The notes under the pieces are model-generated. The model was not told where the DNA came from and did no database searches. It saw only the letters and a program-made list of their open reading frames with translations. Shown piece by piece: positions 48,148 to 57,429 of a stretch of DNA of 64,000 bases. Both the position numbers and the translations under genes were made by a program. This DNA comes from Hymenobacter psoromatis (GTDB lineage: Bacteria; Bacteroidota; Bacteroidia; Cytophagales; Hymenobacteraceae). The DNA lies in NCBI GenBank assembly GCA_001596155.1, contig CP014771.1:3162001-3226000 (forward strand), read 5' to 3'. Numbering within the stretch: the stretch's first letter is position 1; each line of letters starts with the position of its first letter.

Positions 48148-50955
48148 CTACGCATACACGCTCGTCTTCAGCTCCTCGGCCAAAAAGCGCGAGGTATGCC
48201 CCTTGCCGCTCTTCGCTACCTGCTCGGGGGTGCCTTGGGCCACGATGCCGCCGCCGCCCGCGCCGCCCTCGGGGCCAATGTCAATTACGTGGTCGGCCAC
48301 TTTTATCAGGTCGAGGTTGTGTTCGATGATGAGCACGGTGTTGCCCTTGTCGGCGAGTTTGTGGAGCACGTCGGCCAGGTGGCGGATGTCCTCGAAGTGC
48401 AGGCCGGTGGTGGGCTCGTCGAGGATATAGAACGTCTTGCCGGTATCCTTTTTGCTGAGTTCCGTGGCGAGTTTCACGCGCTGGGCCTCGCCGCCGCTGA
48501 GGGTAGTCGCCTGCTGGCCGAGCGTGAGGTAGCCCAGGCCCACATCAGCCAAGGTCTTGATTTTGCGCAGAATGCGCGGCTGAAATTCGAAGAACTCCAC
48601 TGCCTTTTCCACCGTCATATCCAGAATATCGGTGATGCTTTTGCCTTTGAAGCGCACTTCCAGCGTTTCGCGGTTGTAGCGCCGGCCCTTGCAGGTTTCG
48701 CAGGGCACGTGCACGTCGGGCAGGAAATTCATCTCGATGGTGCGGATGCCGGCGCCCTCGCAGGTTTCGCAGCGCCCGCCGCGCACGTTGAACGAGAAGC
48801 GGCCGGGGCCATAGCCGCGGATTTTGGCCTCCGCCATCTCGGCAAAAAGCTGGCGTATTTCGGTAAACACGCCGGTGTAAGTCGCTGGATTCGAGCGCGG
48901 TGTGCGACCAATGGGCGACTGGTCCACCTCAATCACCTTGTCAATCAGCTCCAGGCCTTCGAGGCTGCCGTAGGCCAGCGGCTCGCGGTGAGCGTTGAAA
49001 AAGTGCTGATTCAGAATCGGATAGAGCGTGTCGTGAATGAGCGACGACTTGCCCGAGCCGCTTACCCCCGTGACGGCGATGAGCTTGCCGAGCGGGAATT
49101 TAGCGGTTACGTTTTTGAGATTGTGTCCCTTAGCTCCCTTCAAAATCAATTCCTTACCCTCCCCTACCCGCTTCTTTTTGCGCAACTCGATGTGGCGCTT
49201 GCCGCTGAGATAGTCGGAAGTGAGCGAGCCGGAATTGAAAATCTGCTCGGGCGTGCCCTCGGCCACGATGTGGCCGCCGTGAATGCCCGCGCCGGGGCCA
49301 ATGTCGAGCACGTGGTCGGCGTGCATAATCATGTCCTTGTCGTGCTCCACCACAATCACCGAGTTGCCAATGTCGCGCAGGTGCTGCAAGGCCTTGATTA
49401 GGCGCTCGTTGTCGCGCTGGTGCAGGCCAATGCTGGGCTCGTCCATAATGTAGAGCACGCCCACGAGCTGGGTGCCAATCTGGGTGGCGAGGCGAATGCG
49501 CTGGCTCTCGCCGCCGCTGAGCGTGCGCACTGAGCGGTGCAGGCTGAGGTAGTCCAGGCCCACTTCGAGCAAAAAGCCGATGCGCTTGCGAATTTCCTTC
49601 AGCAGCTCGCGGGCAATGAGGTTCTGGCGGTCGCTCAGGCGGTCCTCCAGACCCACGAACCAGGCCGATAACTCGTTGATATCCATCACCGACAACTGGC
49701 CGATGTGGTGGTTGGCCAGCTTGAAGTGCAGGCTTTCCTTTTTGAGGCGGTAACCGTCGCACACGGGGCAGGTTTGGGCCTGGGTGTACTGCTGAATCCA
49801 CTCCCGGATGCTGTCGGAATCGGACTCCATCTGGCGGCGCAGGAAGGGAATGATGCCCTCAAACGGCTCCGTATAAAGGGCTTTCGCATCGTCGGCCTCG
49901 TCCTGCGTGATGCCGTGGAGCAGACGCTTGAGCAGCTCGGGGTCCATCTTTTCAATGCTGGTATTGAGGCTGGCCTTGTGCTTTTTGAGGATGAGCTGCA
50001 ATTGCTGGAAAATCCAGATGTCGCGGTACTCGCCCAGCGGCGCGATGGCCCCGCGGCTGATGGTCAGCTTGGGGTCAGGAATTACGGTTTCCTCCGTGAT
50101 TTGCTGCACCTCGCCGAGGCCCGCGCAGTGCGGGCACGCGCCGTAGGGCGAGTTGAAGCTGAATGTGTTAGGTGCCGGGTCGTCGTAGGCGATGCCCGTT
50201 TCGGGGTCCATGAGGAAGCGCGAGAAGAACTGGGGCACGGCCTTGGTGCCCTTGCCGTCGGGGTCGAGCACCAGCATGGTGCCCTTGCCGTGGGTCAGCG
50301 CATTTTGCACCGAGCCCGAGAGGCGAAACCGGTCCTCTTCCTTCACCACCAGCCGGTCAATCACGATTTCGATGTCGTGAATCTTGTAGCGGTCCACCTG
50401 CATTTTGGGCGTGATGTCCAGGATTTCGCCATCGACGCGCACTTTGGCGAAGCCGAGCTTGGCAATTTTCTGGAAATCTTCGCGGTAGTGGCCTTTCCTA
50501 CCCTTCACCACGGGGGCCAGCACGACGAGCTTTTTGCCATCGTAGTGCCGCAGGATGTAGTTGATAATCTGGTCGTCGCTCTGCCGAATCATCTTCTTGC
50601 CCGTGGCGTAGCTGTAGGCCTCGGCGGTGCGGGCGTAGAGTAGGCGCAGGAAGTCATATATCTCAGTTATGGTGCCGACCGTGGAGCGCGGGTTGCGCGA
50701 GGTCGTCTTCTGCTCGATGCTGATAACCGGCGACAAGCCCTCGATTTTATCGACATTGGGCCGCTCCAGCCCGCCCATGAAGGAGCGCGCGTAGGCCGAA
50801 AACGTCTCCATGTAGCGCCGCTGCCCCTCAGCATAAATCGTATCGAAGGCCAGGCTCGACTTGCCCGAGCCCGAAATGCCCGTGAACACCACCAGCTTGC
50901 CGCGCGGAATCCGCACGCTCACGTTCTTCAGATTGTGCTCGCGCGCGCCATACAC
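48148..50955 (-). CDS. uvrA: Excinuclease ABC subunit A (UvrA), assembled without its N-terminal extension
   Basis: 935 residues in this frame, all UvrA domains present: Walker [18 protein letters not shown] near 20, the UvrB-binding and zinc modules ([16 protein letters not shown]), [12 protein letters not shown], second Walker [16 protein letters not shown] near 640, [17 protein letters not shown]...CETCKGRRY zinc finger and [12 protein letters not shown] near 825. It recognises bulky DNA lesions for nucleotide-excision repair. ATG 50955 lies inside the conserved opening [13 protein letters not shown], so it is not the natural start. See the feature at 50928-51254. Confidence 0.93.
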   Translation of the reverse strand: MYGAREHNLKNVSVRIPRGKLVVFTGISGSGKSSLAFDTIYAEGQRRYMETFSAYARSFMGGLERPNVDKIEGLSPVISIEQKTTSRNPRSTVGTITEIYDFLRLLYARTAEAYSYATGKKMIRQSDDQIINYILRHYDGKKLVVLAPVVKGRKGHYREDFQKIAKLGFAKVRVDGEILDITPKMQVDRYKIHDIEIVIDRLVVKEEDRFRLSGSVQNALTHGKGTMLVLDPDGKGTKAVPQFFSRFLMDPETGIAYDDPAPNTFSFNSPYGACPHCAGLGEVQQITEETVIPDPKLTISRGAIAPLGEYRDIWIFQQLQLILKKHKASLNTSIEKMDPELLKRLLHGITQDEADDAKALYTEPFEGIIPFLRRQMESDSDSIREWIQQYTQAQTCPVCDGYRLKKESLHFKLANHHIGQLSVMDINELSAWFVGLEDRLSDRQNLIARELLKEIRKRIGFLLEVGLDYLSLHRSVRTLSGGESQRIRLATQIGTQLVGVLYIMDEPSIGLHQRDNERLIKALQHLRDIGNSVIVVEHDKDMIMHADHVLDIGPGAGIHGGHIVAEGTPEQIFNSGSLTSDYLSGKRHIELRKKKRVGEGKELILKGAKGHNLKNVTAKFPLGKLIAVTGVSGSGKSSLIHDTLYPILNQHFFNAHREPLAYGSLEGLELIDKVIEVDQSPIGRTPRSNPATYTGVFTEIRQLFAEMAEAKIRGYGPGRFSFNVRGGRCETCEGAGIRTIEMNFLPDVHVPCETCKGRRYNRETLEVRFKGKSITDILDMTVEKAVEFFEFQPRILRKIKTLADVGLGYLTLGQQATTLSGGEAQRVKLATELSKKDTGKTFYILDEPTTGLHFEDIRHLADVLHKLADKGNTVLIIEHNLDLIKVADHVIDIGPEGGAGGGGIVAQGTPEQVAKSGKGHTSRFLAEELKTSVYA

Positions 50956-51254
50956 CTCGATGTAGGGCGTGTCTGGTGCTTGGTGCTTGGTGCTTGGGGC
51001 TGGGGGGGGGGTAGGGAATCGGGCGTTTGGTGCGCCTCAGCCACGGCCAGGCCGGCGGGCGCGGGCTGGCGGCCCACGGGCAGGTCATGCAGTAAGTCAG
51101 GGCCTTGCCTTTCAGCGACTTCCACTAGCTCAGACTCGGTAGCGGCGGTTAGGATTTCGGCCGCGTGGGCGGCTGGCCTGGCGGCTTTTTTAGGAGCTGC
51201 TTTGGTTTTGGTAGGCGCGGGAGCGACAGGAGCGGTAGCCGTTTTTTTAGCCAT
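50928..51254 (-). pseudogene. uvrA: N-terminal extension of UvrA, out of frame with the body
   Basis: Starting at ATG 51254, the frame reads MAKKTATAPVAPAPTKTKAA and an Ala/Pro/Lys-rich stretch to about residue 84. It then hits a run of ten C (51002-51011 on the reverse strand), after which it is one frame away from the YIEVYGA frame. One extra base, or two fewer, in this run would fuse it to the body as a single protein of about 1,035 residues. No ATG exists in the body frame between its upstream stop and 50955. Confidence 0.75.
51002..51011. repeat. Ten-base G/C homopolymer in the uvrA reading frame
   Basis: Ten consecutive G on the + strand, preceded by three TGCTTGG direct repeats (50971-50997). 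The run is an expanded form of the recurrent GGGGTAGGG word. Location is in the linker between the Lys/Ala-rich extension and the UvrA body. Confidence 0.9.
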
Positions 51255-51494
51255 GCGGGCAAATCAGAAGAACAAGCAAAGGTATAGGCACGGGCCGGCG
51301 GGCGTGGCAGCAAACTACGTTTTTTGCCCCTACCCCCTGCCAGCGGGCCGATTGTAGCTAACAAGCTTAGGCGGTGTTTGGTGCGGCGCATTCGCATTCA
51401 TCTTTTACACAGGCCCGTTTCGTTCTTTTGAGGCAAGACGCATTGGCGGCCTCTTTTGCCCGGCACTCCCTCTTTCACTTCATTTTTACGACCC

Positions 51495-51887
51495 ATGTCA
51501 ACGCGTATTCATCCCGCTTTGCTGCGCGCTTTTTTTGTCGGCTTTTTGCTCTTGCTGACTACTCGCTCGTCGTGGGCGCAGGTCGGGCCGGTAGCGCCGC
51601 ACGGGGATGATTTTCTGACGGTTACGACAATAGATGGCTATACTAAAAATATCTCCAAAATACTTATCACGCCCGCATTTCAGGAGAAAACGGAGATACA
51701 ACTTGAGGATTTGGGCAATTCTAGTTTTTCCATAGAAAAGAACCTGGCTACTATTCAGCGTAATACTTTAAAAATCAATCAACAGCTGAGTGACTTAACT
51801 GTCGCAGGCTGGGAGCTGGTAGAAGCTCATACAGTAACAATTTTTGCACCCACCACCCGCTACCTCTTCCGCAAAGCCCGGCCGTAA
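51495..51887 (+). CDS. Secreted hypothetical protein
   Basis: 130 residues from ATG 51495 with a signal peptide (RAFFVGFLLLLTTRSSWAQ). The mature part is mixed helix/strand (HGDDFLTVTTIDGYTKNISK, FQEKTEIQLEDLGNSSFSIE, GWELVEAHTVTIFAPTTRYL), similar to short exported DUF4177-like proteins in its GWELVEAHTV end, a resemblance only. Lower GC than neighbours. The 240-bp gap upstream holds nothing recognised. Confidence 0.65.
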   Translation: MSTRIHPALLRAFFVGFLLLLTTRSSWAQVGPVAPHGDDFLTVTTIDGYTKNISKILITPAFQEKTEIQLEDLGNSSFSIEKNLATIQRNTLKINQQLSDLTVAGWELVEAHTVTIFAPTTRYLFRKARP

Positions 51888-52021
51888 CTCAGCAGGCGCT
51901 TGGTCGGCACAACCGGCCTCTTCGTCCGCAAACTGCCAGAGTTGATAAAGTTCAGGCGGAAAACGGCACCCGGCTTGCCATGTTGGGAGTATTACCCACA
52001 CCAATTCCTTCCTTTTCACTC

Positions 52022-52510
52022 ATGAACTTCCAACCCAAAGCGCTACTGCTGGCCGCTGGCCTGGCCTTCGCCGGAGCCGCCGCCCCTACCGCCGCCCACG
52101 CCCAGATTGGCGTTAATATCCAGCTCGGCCACCCGGCCTGGGGACCCGCCGCCCCGGTAGGGTCGCAATACTACTACGTGCCCGAAATCGACGGATATTA
52201 CGACTTGCAGGCTCACAACTATATCGTGCAGCACAATGGCCGTTGGAACCGCCTGAACAGCGTGCCCGGCTACAACACGGCCAATTTCCACCCGGTGGTA
52301 GTGGACTACCGGGGCCGCCAGCCCTGGGAGCAATATAAAGACCACCACGCCCGCTACTATGGGAGGCCCGGCAATGGCGGCCCAGGTCGCGGTGACCGCG
52401 GACGCGACAACCGCGGACGCGACAACCGCGGACGCGATGACCGCGGACGCGATGACCGCGGACATGATGACCGCGGACGTGACAACCGTGGGCACGATGA
52501 CCAGCATTAA
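52022..52510 (+). CDS. Secreted [12 protein letters not shown] protein with Arg/Asp/Gly repeat tail
   Basis: 162 residues from ATG 52022: signal peptide (ending AAHAQ), conserved core (GPAAPVGSQYYYVPEIDGYY, VPGYNTANFHPVVVDYRGRQ), and a tail of RGRDN/RGRDD units encoded by tandem CGCGGACGCGACAAC-type 12-bp repeats. Paralogue of the next gene. The function is unknown; the tail suggests an extended polar surface. A strong terminator follows. Confidence 0.75.
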   Translation: MNFQPKALLLAAGLAFAGAAAPTAAHAQIGVNIQLGHPAWGPAAPVGSQYYYVPEIDGYYDLQAHNYIVQHNGRWNRLNSVPGYNTANFHPVVVDYRGRQPWEQYKDHHARYYGRPGNGGPGRGDRGRDNRGRDNRGRDDRGRDDRGHDDRGRDNRGHDDQH

Positions 52511-52527
52511 GCCGGTACTACTAAGCG

Positions 52528-52578
52528 GTTAACAAGCAAAAGAAGCGTCCTAAAGGGCGCTTCTTTTGCTTGTTAACC
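52528..52578. terminator. Long perfect-stem terminator
   Basis: GGTTAACAAGCAAAAGAAGCG and its complement form a stem of 21 bp plus a short inner stem, loop TCCTAAAGG. T-tracts lie on both strands. Unusually long for a terminator. Confidence 0.8.
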
Positions 52579-52812
52579 TTTTTCTAAGTTGGCGCCGGGG
52601 CCGCGTGATAGCGCCGCCTACCCCCCACCGCCGGCTCAGGCCCCGCTTAGTGGGCGAGGCTTTTTTATCAAGTAGGAGCTGCTTGCCGGCGTTGGTCGGC
52701 ACATTTAGTTGATTCAGCCGTAAAGTGGGGGTAGCGCTGCCCCTAACCAGAATCCGGCACCCTACTTGCACTTATCCTATTCAGAAGCTCACTTGCCATT
52801 TTCTTGTCAACC

Positions 52813-53631
52813 ATGAAACTCCGCCTTCGTTTTCTTGCTTTCGCGCTTGGCACCGGCCTGGCGTTTGCCGCCCCCACTGCCGCGCAGGCGCAAGTGAGCC
52901 TGGGCGTTAATATCGGCATCCCGCCGTGGGGCCCGCCCGTGCAGCAGGGCACGCAGTACTACTACATCCCGGAGATTGACGGATATTATGACATCTACAA
53001 CGGGGTGTACATCGTGTTCGATGGTCAGCAGTGGACGCAGGTGCCTTACCTCGACGGCTACGACCCCTACTACTTTCACCCGGTGCCGGTGAGCTACCGA
53101 GGCGCTCAGCCCTGGCTCAACATCGGCACCTATCGCCAGCGCTACCCCCAATACGTGACCGTGTACCGGGGCGGCGGCTATGGCGGTGCCGGCCGCTACA
53201 ACGGCCACGAATACGGCGCGGGCCGGGTATATGGCTACGACCGGGGTGGCTACGGCGGCAACCGGGGCGGCTATGATAACCGCGGCGGCAGCTATGGCGG
53301 CAACCGGGCCGGCTTCGATAATGACCGAGGCGGCGACCGGGGTGGCTTTGACAACGACCGGGGCCAGCGCGGCAACTACGCCACACCGCAGAGCCGCGTA
53401 GATGGCAACCGGGGCGGCCAACCCAACTATGGTGGCCAGGGCCAGCCCAGCCGCCAGCCCAACTTCGGTGGTCAGGGTCAACCCGGCCGTCAGCCCCAGC
53501 CAGGCGGCCAGCCCAGCTACGGGGGCCAGGGCCGCAGCCCTGGCCAGAGCAACCCCGGTGGCGGCGGGCAGCGCGGTGGTGATGGCGGCGGGCAGCGCGG
53601 TGGCGATGACGGCGGCCGCCGGGGTCACTAA
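52813..53631 (+). CDS. Secreted [12 protein letters not shown] protein with Gly/Arg/Gln-rich tail
   Basis: 272 residues from ATG 52813: signal peptide (ending AAQAQ), core [40 protein letters not shown] and [20 protein letters not shown], clearly the same as the 52022 protein, then a long Gly/Asn/Arg/Gln low-complexity tail from about residue 120. Tandem duplication with tail divergence. Exported; cell-surface or matrix role is speculation. Confidence 0.78.
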   Translation: MKLRLRFLAFALGTGLAFAAPTAAQAQVSLGVNIGIPPWGPPVQQGTQYYYIPEIDGYYDIYNGVYIVFDGQQWTQVPYLDGYDPYYFHPVPVSYRGAQPWLNIGTYRQRYPQYVTVYRGGGYGGAGRYNGHEYGAGRVYGYDRGGYGGNRGGYDNRGGSYGGNRAGFDNDRGGDRGGFDNDRGQRGNYATPQSRVDGNRGGQPNYGGQGQPSRQPNFGGQGQPGRQPQPGGQPSYGGQGRSPGQSNPGGGGQRGGDGGGQRGGDDGGRRGH

Positions 53632-53649
53632 GTAGCCCGGTTTATTCCT

Positions 53650-53693
53650 GAAAAAGCCCTGCGTTATCATCCTTGATAACGCAGGGCTTTTTG
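53650..53693. terminator. Two-way intrinsic terminator
   Basis: AAAAAGCCCTGCGTTATCA-tcct-TGATAACGCAGGGCTTTTT, a perfect 19-bp arm pair between convergent genes. Confidence 0.9.
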
Positions 53694-53703
53694 CTAAGCT
53701 GCT

Positions 53704-55341
53704 TTAGCTGATAATAGCTCCGTTCAGCTCAGCCCACTTCCTATCGGGGCTTAGCTCGGCGGGGGAGGGTAGGCGGCCTTGACCTAGCAGTTCGGCGATG
53801 TAAATCATGTCGGCATCGCGACCCATGCTGGCGGCGGCCACCACGCGCCCCTCCAGCACATAGAACGCCAGGAAATCCTGTTTGGCCACCTCGCCGTGGT
53901 AGATGATGTCATCCCAGCGCTCGGCGTGGCCGGCGTAGCGCAGGCTCTTGCCGTATTGCTGCGTCCAGAAAAAAGGCGCGGCCGTGTATTTTTTCTGCTG
54001 GCCCAGCATATTGCGGGCGGCCGTCTGGCCGTGCTGCTGCGCCACCCGCCAGTGCTCGATGCGCGTGGGCTGGCCGCTGGCCGCCAGCGGAAAGCGGGCG
54101 CTGTCGCCGGCCACGTACACGCCAGGCGCGGCCTGCAAACAGGCATCGACCAGCACGCTGCCGTCTTTTTCCAGGGAAAAAGCGTCCCGCAGGAAATCGG
54201 TGGCCGGGCGCACGCCCACGCCCAGCACTACTACGTTGGCGGGCAGGCTTTTGCCGGCTTTGAGTTGCACCCGCGCCACGTGGCCGCCCTCGCCGAGCAG
54301 GGCCGTCGCCTCGGCTTCTACCTCAAACCGGACGCCCTTTTCTTCGTGCATATTGCGAAACATCGCCCCGATTTCGGGACCCAGCACGCGCTCGAAAGGC
54401 ACTTTTTCCTGGGCCACTACCGTCACTTGCCGGCCCTCGGCCACGAGGCTGCTGGCGGCTTCCATCCCAATAAAGCTGGCCCCGATAATGACCACGTGGG
54501 CCGCGCCCGCCGTGGCCGCCAGCAGCGCGTCGGCGTCGGCTTGCGTGCGCAGGGGCAGCACGCCCAGCAGGTCGTAGCCGGGCAGCTTGGGCAGCAGGTG
54601 GGGGGTAGTGCCGGGTGCCAGCAGCAGCTGGTCATAATGCAGCGGCGGCTGGCCTTCGAGGCTGATTTCCTGCTTCTTCAGGTCGAGGCCCGTGGCGCGG
54701 GTAGCGGTCAGCAGCTCCATCTTTTGCGCGGCATAAAAATCGGCCGCGCGCAGGGGCAATGCCGCCGGCTGGGCCTTGCCGGCCAGGTAAGCTTTGCTGA
54801 GCTTGGTGCGGTCGTAGGGCGCTTTTTCATCAGCCGACACCACCACTACGCGGCCCGCGAAGCCCTCGCGCCGCAGCGTCTGGGCCGCGAATTCGCCGGC
54901 CGCGCCGCCGCCCACAAGCACAAACGTGCGCGCATCGGCCGGGGCCGCGGCGGCCGGTGGGGGCGTGCCGCCCACCTCGGCCGTAGGCGTGGCCTCGGGC
55001 TTATCGGCGCTGGCGGGGGGGGTAGGCGGCACCTGCACCAGGATGCGCCCCCCGGCCTCGCGCACCGGAAATGTCGGCAGGTCGTCGAGGGCGGGCGGCT
55101 CGCAGAGGTAGCCGCTGTCCACTTTGAAGCAGGCGTGGTGCCAGGGGCAGATGAGCTTACCATTCAGCACTTTGCCTTTTTCCAGCGGGGCACCATAGTG
55201 CGGGCAGTGCGCGGCAAATGCGTGCACCTGGCCCTGCTGCCGGGTCAGCAGCACCTGGGGGCCGTCGTGGGGGGTAGGAAAAGCCTTCAGCGCGCCTTCG
55301 GGCAGGCTGGCGGCATCCGTGAGGTCGAGTTCGGAGGGCAT
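53704..55341 (-). CDS. Rieske-FAD pyridine nucleotide-disulfide oxidoreductase (AIFM3/nitrite-reductase-like)
   Basis: 545 residues. N-terminal Rieske domain (CPHYGAPLEKG near 46 and CPWHHACFK near 65, giving the Cys-His pairs for the 2Fe-2S cluster), a Pro/Ala linker with the C-rich word, then an FAD/NAD-binding domain (FVLVGGGAAGEFAAQTLRRE near 143, VVIIGASFIGMEAASSLVAE near 285, GVYVAGDSARFPL near 410). Such proteins pass electrons from NAD(P)H, but the partner is unknown. Its 5' end is partly duplicated at 56903-57010. Confidence 0.88.
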   Translation of the reverse strand: MPSELDLTDAASLPEGALKAFPTPHDGPQVLLTRQQGQVHAFAAHCPHYGAPLEKGKVLNGKLICPWHHACFKVDSGYLCEPPALDDLPTFPVREAGGRILVQVPPTPPASADKPEATPTAEVGGTPPPAAAAPADARTFVLVGGGAAGEFAAQTLRREGFAGRVVVVSADEKAPYDRTKLSKAYLAGKAQPAALPLRAADFYAAQKMELLTATRATGLDLKKQEISLEGQPPLHYDQLLLAPGTTPHLLPKLPGYDLLGVLPLRTQADADALLAATAGAAHVVIIGASFIGMEAASSLVAEGRQVTVVAQEKVPFERVLGPEIGAMFRNMHEEKGVRFEVEAEATALLGEGGHVARVQLKAGKSLPANVVVLGVGVRPATDFLRDAFSLEKDGSVLVDACLQAAPGVYVAGDSARFPLAASGQPTRIEHWRVAQQHGQTAARNMLGQQKKYTAAPFFWTQQYGKSLRYAGHAERWDDIIYHGEVAKQDFLAFYVLEGRVVAAASMGRDADMIYIAELLGQGRLPSPAELSPDRKWAELNGAIIS

Positions 55342-55408
55342 GGCGGACGATTAAGAATGAAGTACTTACTGCAACGAGGGCAAGCAAACGGAGTTGGGCA
55401 TTAGACCT

Positions 55409-55438
55409 TAAAAAAGCGACCAGCCCGGTCGCTTTTTT
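55409..55438. terminator. Terminator downstream of the first asnS fragment
   Basis: AAAAAAGCGACC-AGCC-CGGTCGCTTTTTT is a perfect stem with Ts on both sides. It follows the asnS fragment in the same orientation as a gene would be followed by its terminator; the intact asnS at 57912 has no such terminator. Confidence 0.75.
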
Positions 55439-55460
55439 AATTCAATATTCATCAGGCAGG

Positions 55461-55571
55461 TTAAAACTCCGCGTTTTGGGAAAGCGTGGAAATGGAATCA
55501 CGTCGCGGATGTTGGTCATGCCCGTCACGAACAGCACCAGACGCTCGAAGCCTAGGCCGAAGCCGGCGTCT
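55461..55571 (-). pseudogene. asnS: asnS 3'-end fragment 1
   Basis: About 111 bp matching the last 36 codons of asnS ([20 protein letters not shown] then [11 protein letters not shown]), near-identical to 57912-58022. A one-base loss in the last A-run (four A instead of five) spoils the final residues. No upstream asnS sequence is present. Confidence 0.85.
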
Positions 55572-55651
55572 CGGCAACGGGACCGAGCGCATACCAAGGG
55601 CATAAAAGATACTGGCTTCCATTGAGTTGGCTAACTCAAAAGCTGGTCCGA

Positions 55652-56311
55652 CTATTTTTTCTCCGCCAGCAGCGGGGCCTTGCGCAGAAACTCATCACCT
55701 TCCAGGCAATCCACCATAAATTGGGCGAGCCGCTGGCGACTGATGGCGAAGGGCGAAGGCGTTTTATCGTATTTCACGACCAGCTGGCCCGTGGTTTTGT
55801 GGTTGTTGAGGGCCACGGGGCGGGCAATGGTCCAGTCCAGGTCGGACTGCCGGAGCAGGGCTTCCTGGGCATCGTGGTCGGCAAAGGTCAGCTTGAAGTT
55901 GGTCAGCCTGATTGCCAGGCGCATGTACCACGGCGCATACGGCCACGAGTCACCGACCCCGATGGAGGATAGCGTCACGATGCGCCTGATACCCTGTTCT
56001 CCCATCGCTGTGATGGTGTTGCGCATCGTCGTTTCCAGGGTGTGGCGCGGCGTGATTTTCTTGAATGAGACAGCCTCGGAATCGCTCAGGGCGCTGAGCG
56101 CGCTGATAACCGCGTCGCAGCCCTGCATCGCCTGGCGCACGTCGGCCAGGTTCGTGGGTAGGCCCCGGATAACGGTCAGGTGGTCAGATTTTTGAGTCAG
56201 CTTCTCCGGGCTGCGGACCAGGGCCGTCACGGCATAGCCTTGTTGCAGGGCGTAGGCAACCAGCAGCTCGCCCGTGCGGCCCGTGGCCCCATAAAGCAGA
56301 ATACGTTTCAT
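55652..56311 (-). CDS. NAD(P)-binding NmrA/SDR-like oxidoreductase
   Basis: 219 residues. Rossmann motif MKRILLYGATGRTGELLVAY, then VTALVRSPEKLTQKSDHLTV, an atypical-SDR pattern of NAD(P)H-binding proteins similar to NmrA/azoreductase-like enzymes. No YxxxK pair is obvious. Divergent from the HxlR-type gene, the usual layout in which the regulator controls the oxidoreductase. Sits inside a stretch bounded by asnS fragments and so may be acquired cargo. Confidence 0.82.
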   Translation of the reverse strand: MKRILLYGATGRTGELLVAYALQQGYAVTALVRSPEKLTQKSDHLTVIRGLPTNLADVRQAMQGCDAVISALSALSDSEAVSFKKITPRHTLETTMRNTITAMGEQGIRRIVTLSSIGVGDSWPYAPWYMRLAIRLTNFKLTFADHDAQEALLRQSDLDWTIARPVALNNHKTTGQLVVKYDKTPSPFAISRQRLAQFMVDCLEGDEFLRKAPLLAEKK

Positions 56312-56389
56312 AAAACTTGAGGATGATTCGGTTAACCAGCCGGCCTTTGGACTGCCGACTACGAAGACAAAATTGCCTCAGCCAGTTGG

Positions 56390-56428
56390 TAGCTTTGGTA
56401 TCAATTACCGAAAGGATACCGGTTACCA
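56390..56428 (+). promoter_or_regulatory. Promoter and operator-like region of the HxlR-type gene
   Basis: A -7 element TAGCTTTG (56390-56397) runs into GGTATC-n12-GATACC (56397-56420), followed by GGTTACC. The dyad overlaps the expected transcription start, the place where an HxlR-type repressor would bind. Confidence 0.45.
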
Positions 56429-56441
56429 AAACAATACTCGT

Positions 56442-56813
56442 ATGTTCGTCTGCCCCGGCTCCGCGGCCAAAAGCCAACCCCAAGCCGTGCGCGACACGCT
56501 GGAGGTTATCAGCGGCAAGTGGAAGCTCGTTATTTTGGCCGCGCTGCTGGCCCGCCCGTACCGCTTCAAGGAGCTGAGCCGCGAAATCGGCATCTCGCCC
56601 CGCGTGCTGTCCAAAGAGTTGCAGGAGCTGGAGGCGCACCAACTCGTGAAGCGCACCGTCTGCAACACCCGGCCCATCACGGTCGAGTACGCGAGCACCC
56701 CGCACAGCCAATCGCTGCTGCGCGTGGTGCAGGCCATGAGCGACTGGGGCTACCTGCACTACGAGACTATAATAGGCAGCAAAAGGGCCGACGACCCCGC
56801 ACTAGGCAGCTAG
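56442..56813 (+). CDS. HxlR-family winged-helix transcriptional regulator
   Basis: 123 residues from ATG 56442. Standard HxlR pattern: cysteine near the N-terminus (MFVCPG), VRDTLEVISGKWKLVILAAL, LLARPYRFKELSREIGISPR, VLSKELQELEAHQLVKRTVC. HxlR proteins sense electrophiles or quinones through cysteines and regulate divergent reductases; the NmrA-like gene next door fits. Dyad sequences upstream support autoregulation. Confidence 0.9.
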   Translation: MFVCPGSAAKSQPQAVRDTLEVISGKWKLVILAALLARPYRFKELSREIGISPRVLSKELQELEAHQLVKRTVCNTRPITVEYASTPHSQSLLRVVQAMSDWGYLHYETIIGSKRADDPALGS

Positions 56814-56821
56814 GGCGCGCC

Positions 56822-56902
56822 TAAATTTCCGCGTTTTTTGGGAAGCACGGGAATGGAATGACGTCGCGGATATCGGTCATGCCCGCCACGAACAGCACGA
56901 GG
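56822..56902 (-). pseudogene. asnS: asnS 3'-end fragment 2
   Basis: Encodes [18 protein letters not shown] then CFPKNAEI and a stop, matching the last 26 codons of asnS with several substitutions. More diverged than fragment 1. Joined directly at its inner end to a Rieske-gene fragment. Confidence 0.82.
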
Positions 56903-57010
56903 CCGGCTGCCGGGTCAGCACCTGGGGGCCGCCGTCGGGGGGGTAGGGAAGGCTTGGAACCGGCCTTGGGGCCGGTTGGCGATGGCAGTAAGGTCAATTT
57001 CGGTGGGCAT
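56903..57010 (-). pseudogene. 5'-end fragment of the Rieske/FAD oxidoreductase gene
   Basis: The reverse strand from 57010 reads MPTEIDLTAIANRPQGRFQA then FPTP, similar to the first residues of the protein starting at 55341 (MPSELDLTDAASLPEGALKA). The GPQVL and TRQ segment follows with a frameshift in a run of C. The upstream sequence is not a promoter copy. Confidence 0.8.
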
Positions 57011-57123
57011 GAGCGGTGGAGAAAGGAGGTGCTGGCTCCACGCTAAGCCAGCCGGCCGGGTTGGGTGGCCCGAACCTTCGGGCGGGGCCGCGCCGTTAGG
57101 GGACTGCACGCTACCTTGTTGCC

Positions 57124-57429
57124 ATGAATGCCGCCATTGAATCATCCGTGCCCGCGCTGCCCACTGCGGTGCCGGCCAAAACGCCCACGCTGGAAGAGGC
57201 CTTGTCTTCCGTGTTAAAGCTCAGTCCGGCCGACCGGCTGGAGGTTATCGCCCGGCTGGCGCAGTCACTGCAAGCAGCAAGAACTGAGGTGGACACGACT
57301 GCGACAACAGCCACGTTGCCGAGCTTCGTCGGTGCTTGGGCCAGCGACTTAGAGGCCGACCAGATGGAGGCTGCTATTCGGACTGGCCGCTATTTCAACG
57401 AAAAACCCGAGTTGCAGCAATGGCCTTAA
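57124..57429 (+). CDS. Antitoxin of a VapBC-type pair
   Basis: 101 residues: low-complexity N-terminus, a helix pattern typical of addiction-module antitoxins (VLKLSPADRLEVIARLAQSL), and a C-terminal stretch likely to bind the toxin (AWASDLEADQMEAAIRTGRY). Stop overlaps the toxin start. A TACCTTG promoter-like box lies 5 bp before the ATG. Confidence 0.75.
   Translation: MNAAIESSVPALPTAVPAKTPTLEEALSSVLKLSPADRLEVIARLAQSLQAARTEVDTTATTATLPSFVGAWASDLEADQMEAAIRTGRYFNEKPELQQWP

Noticed and set aside
50928..51254. The MAKKT ORF as an independent small gene
   Set aside because: It ends inside the UvrA start region, has no conserved fold, and a one-base change joins it to UvrA.
52380..52500. 12-bp tandem units as a CRISPR-like array
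   Set aside because: They are in-frame coding repeats without spacers.
57336..57419. Longer start of the VapC-like toxin
   Set aside because: Overlaps the antitoxin coding region by over 80 bp and adds residues absent from PIN toxins.
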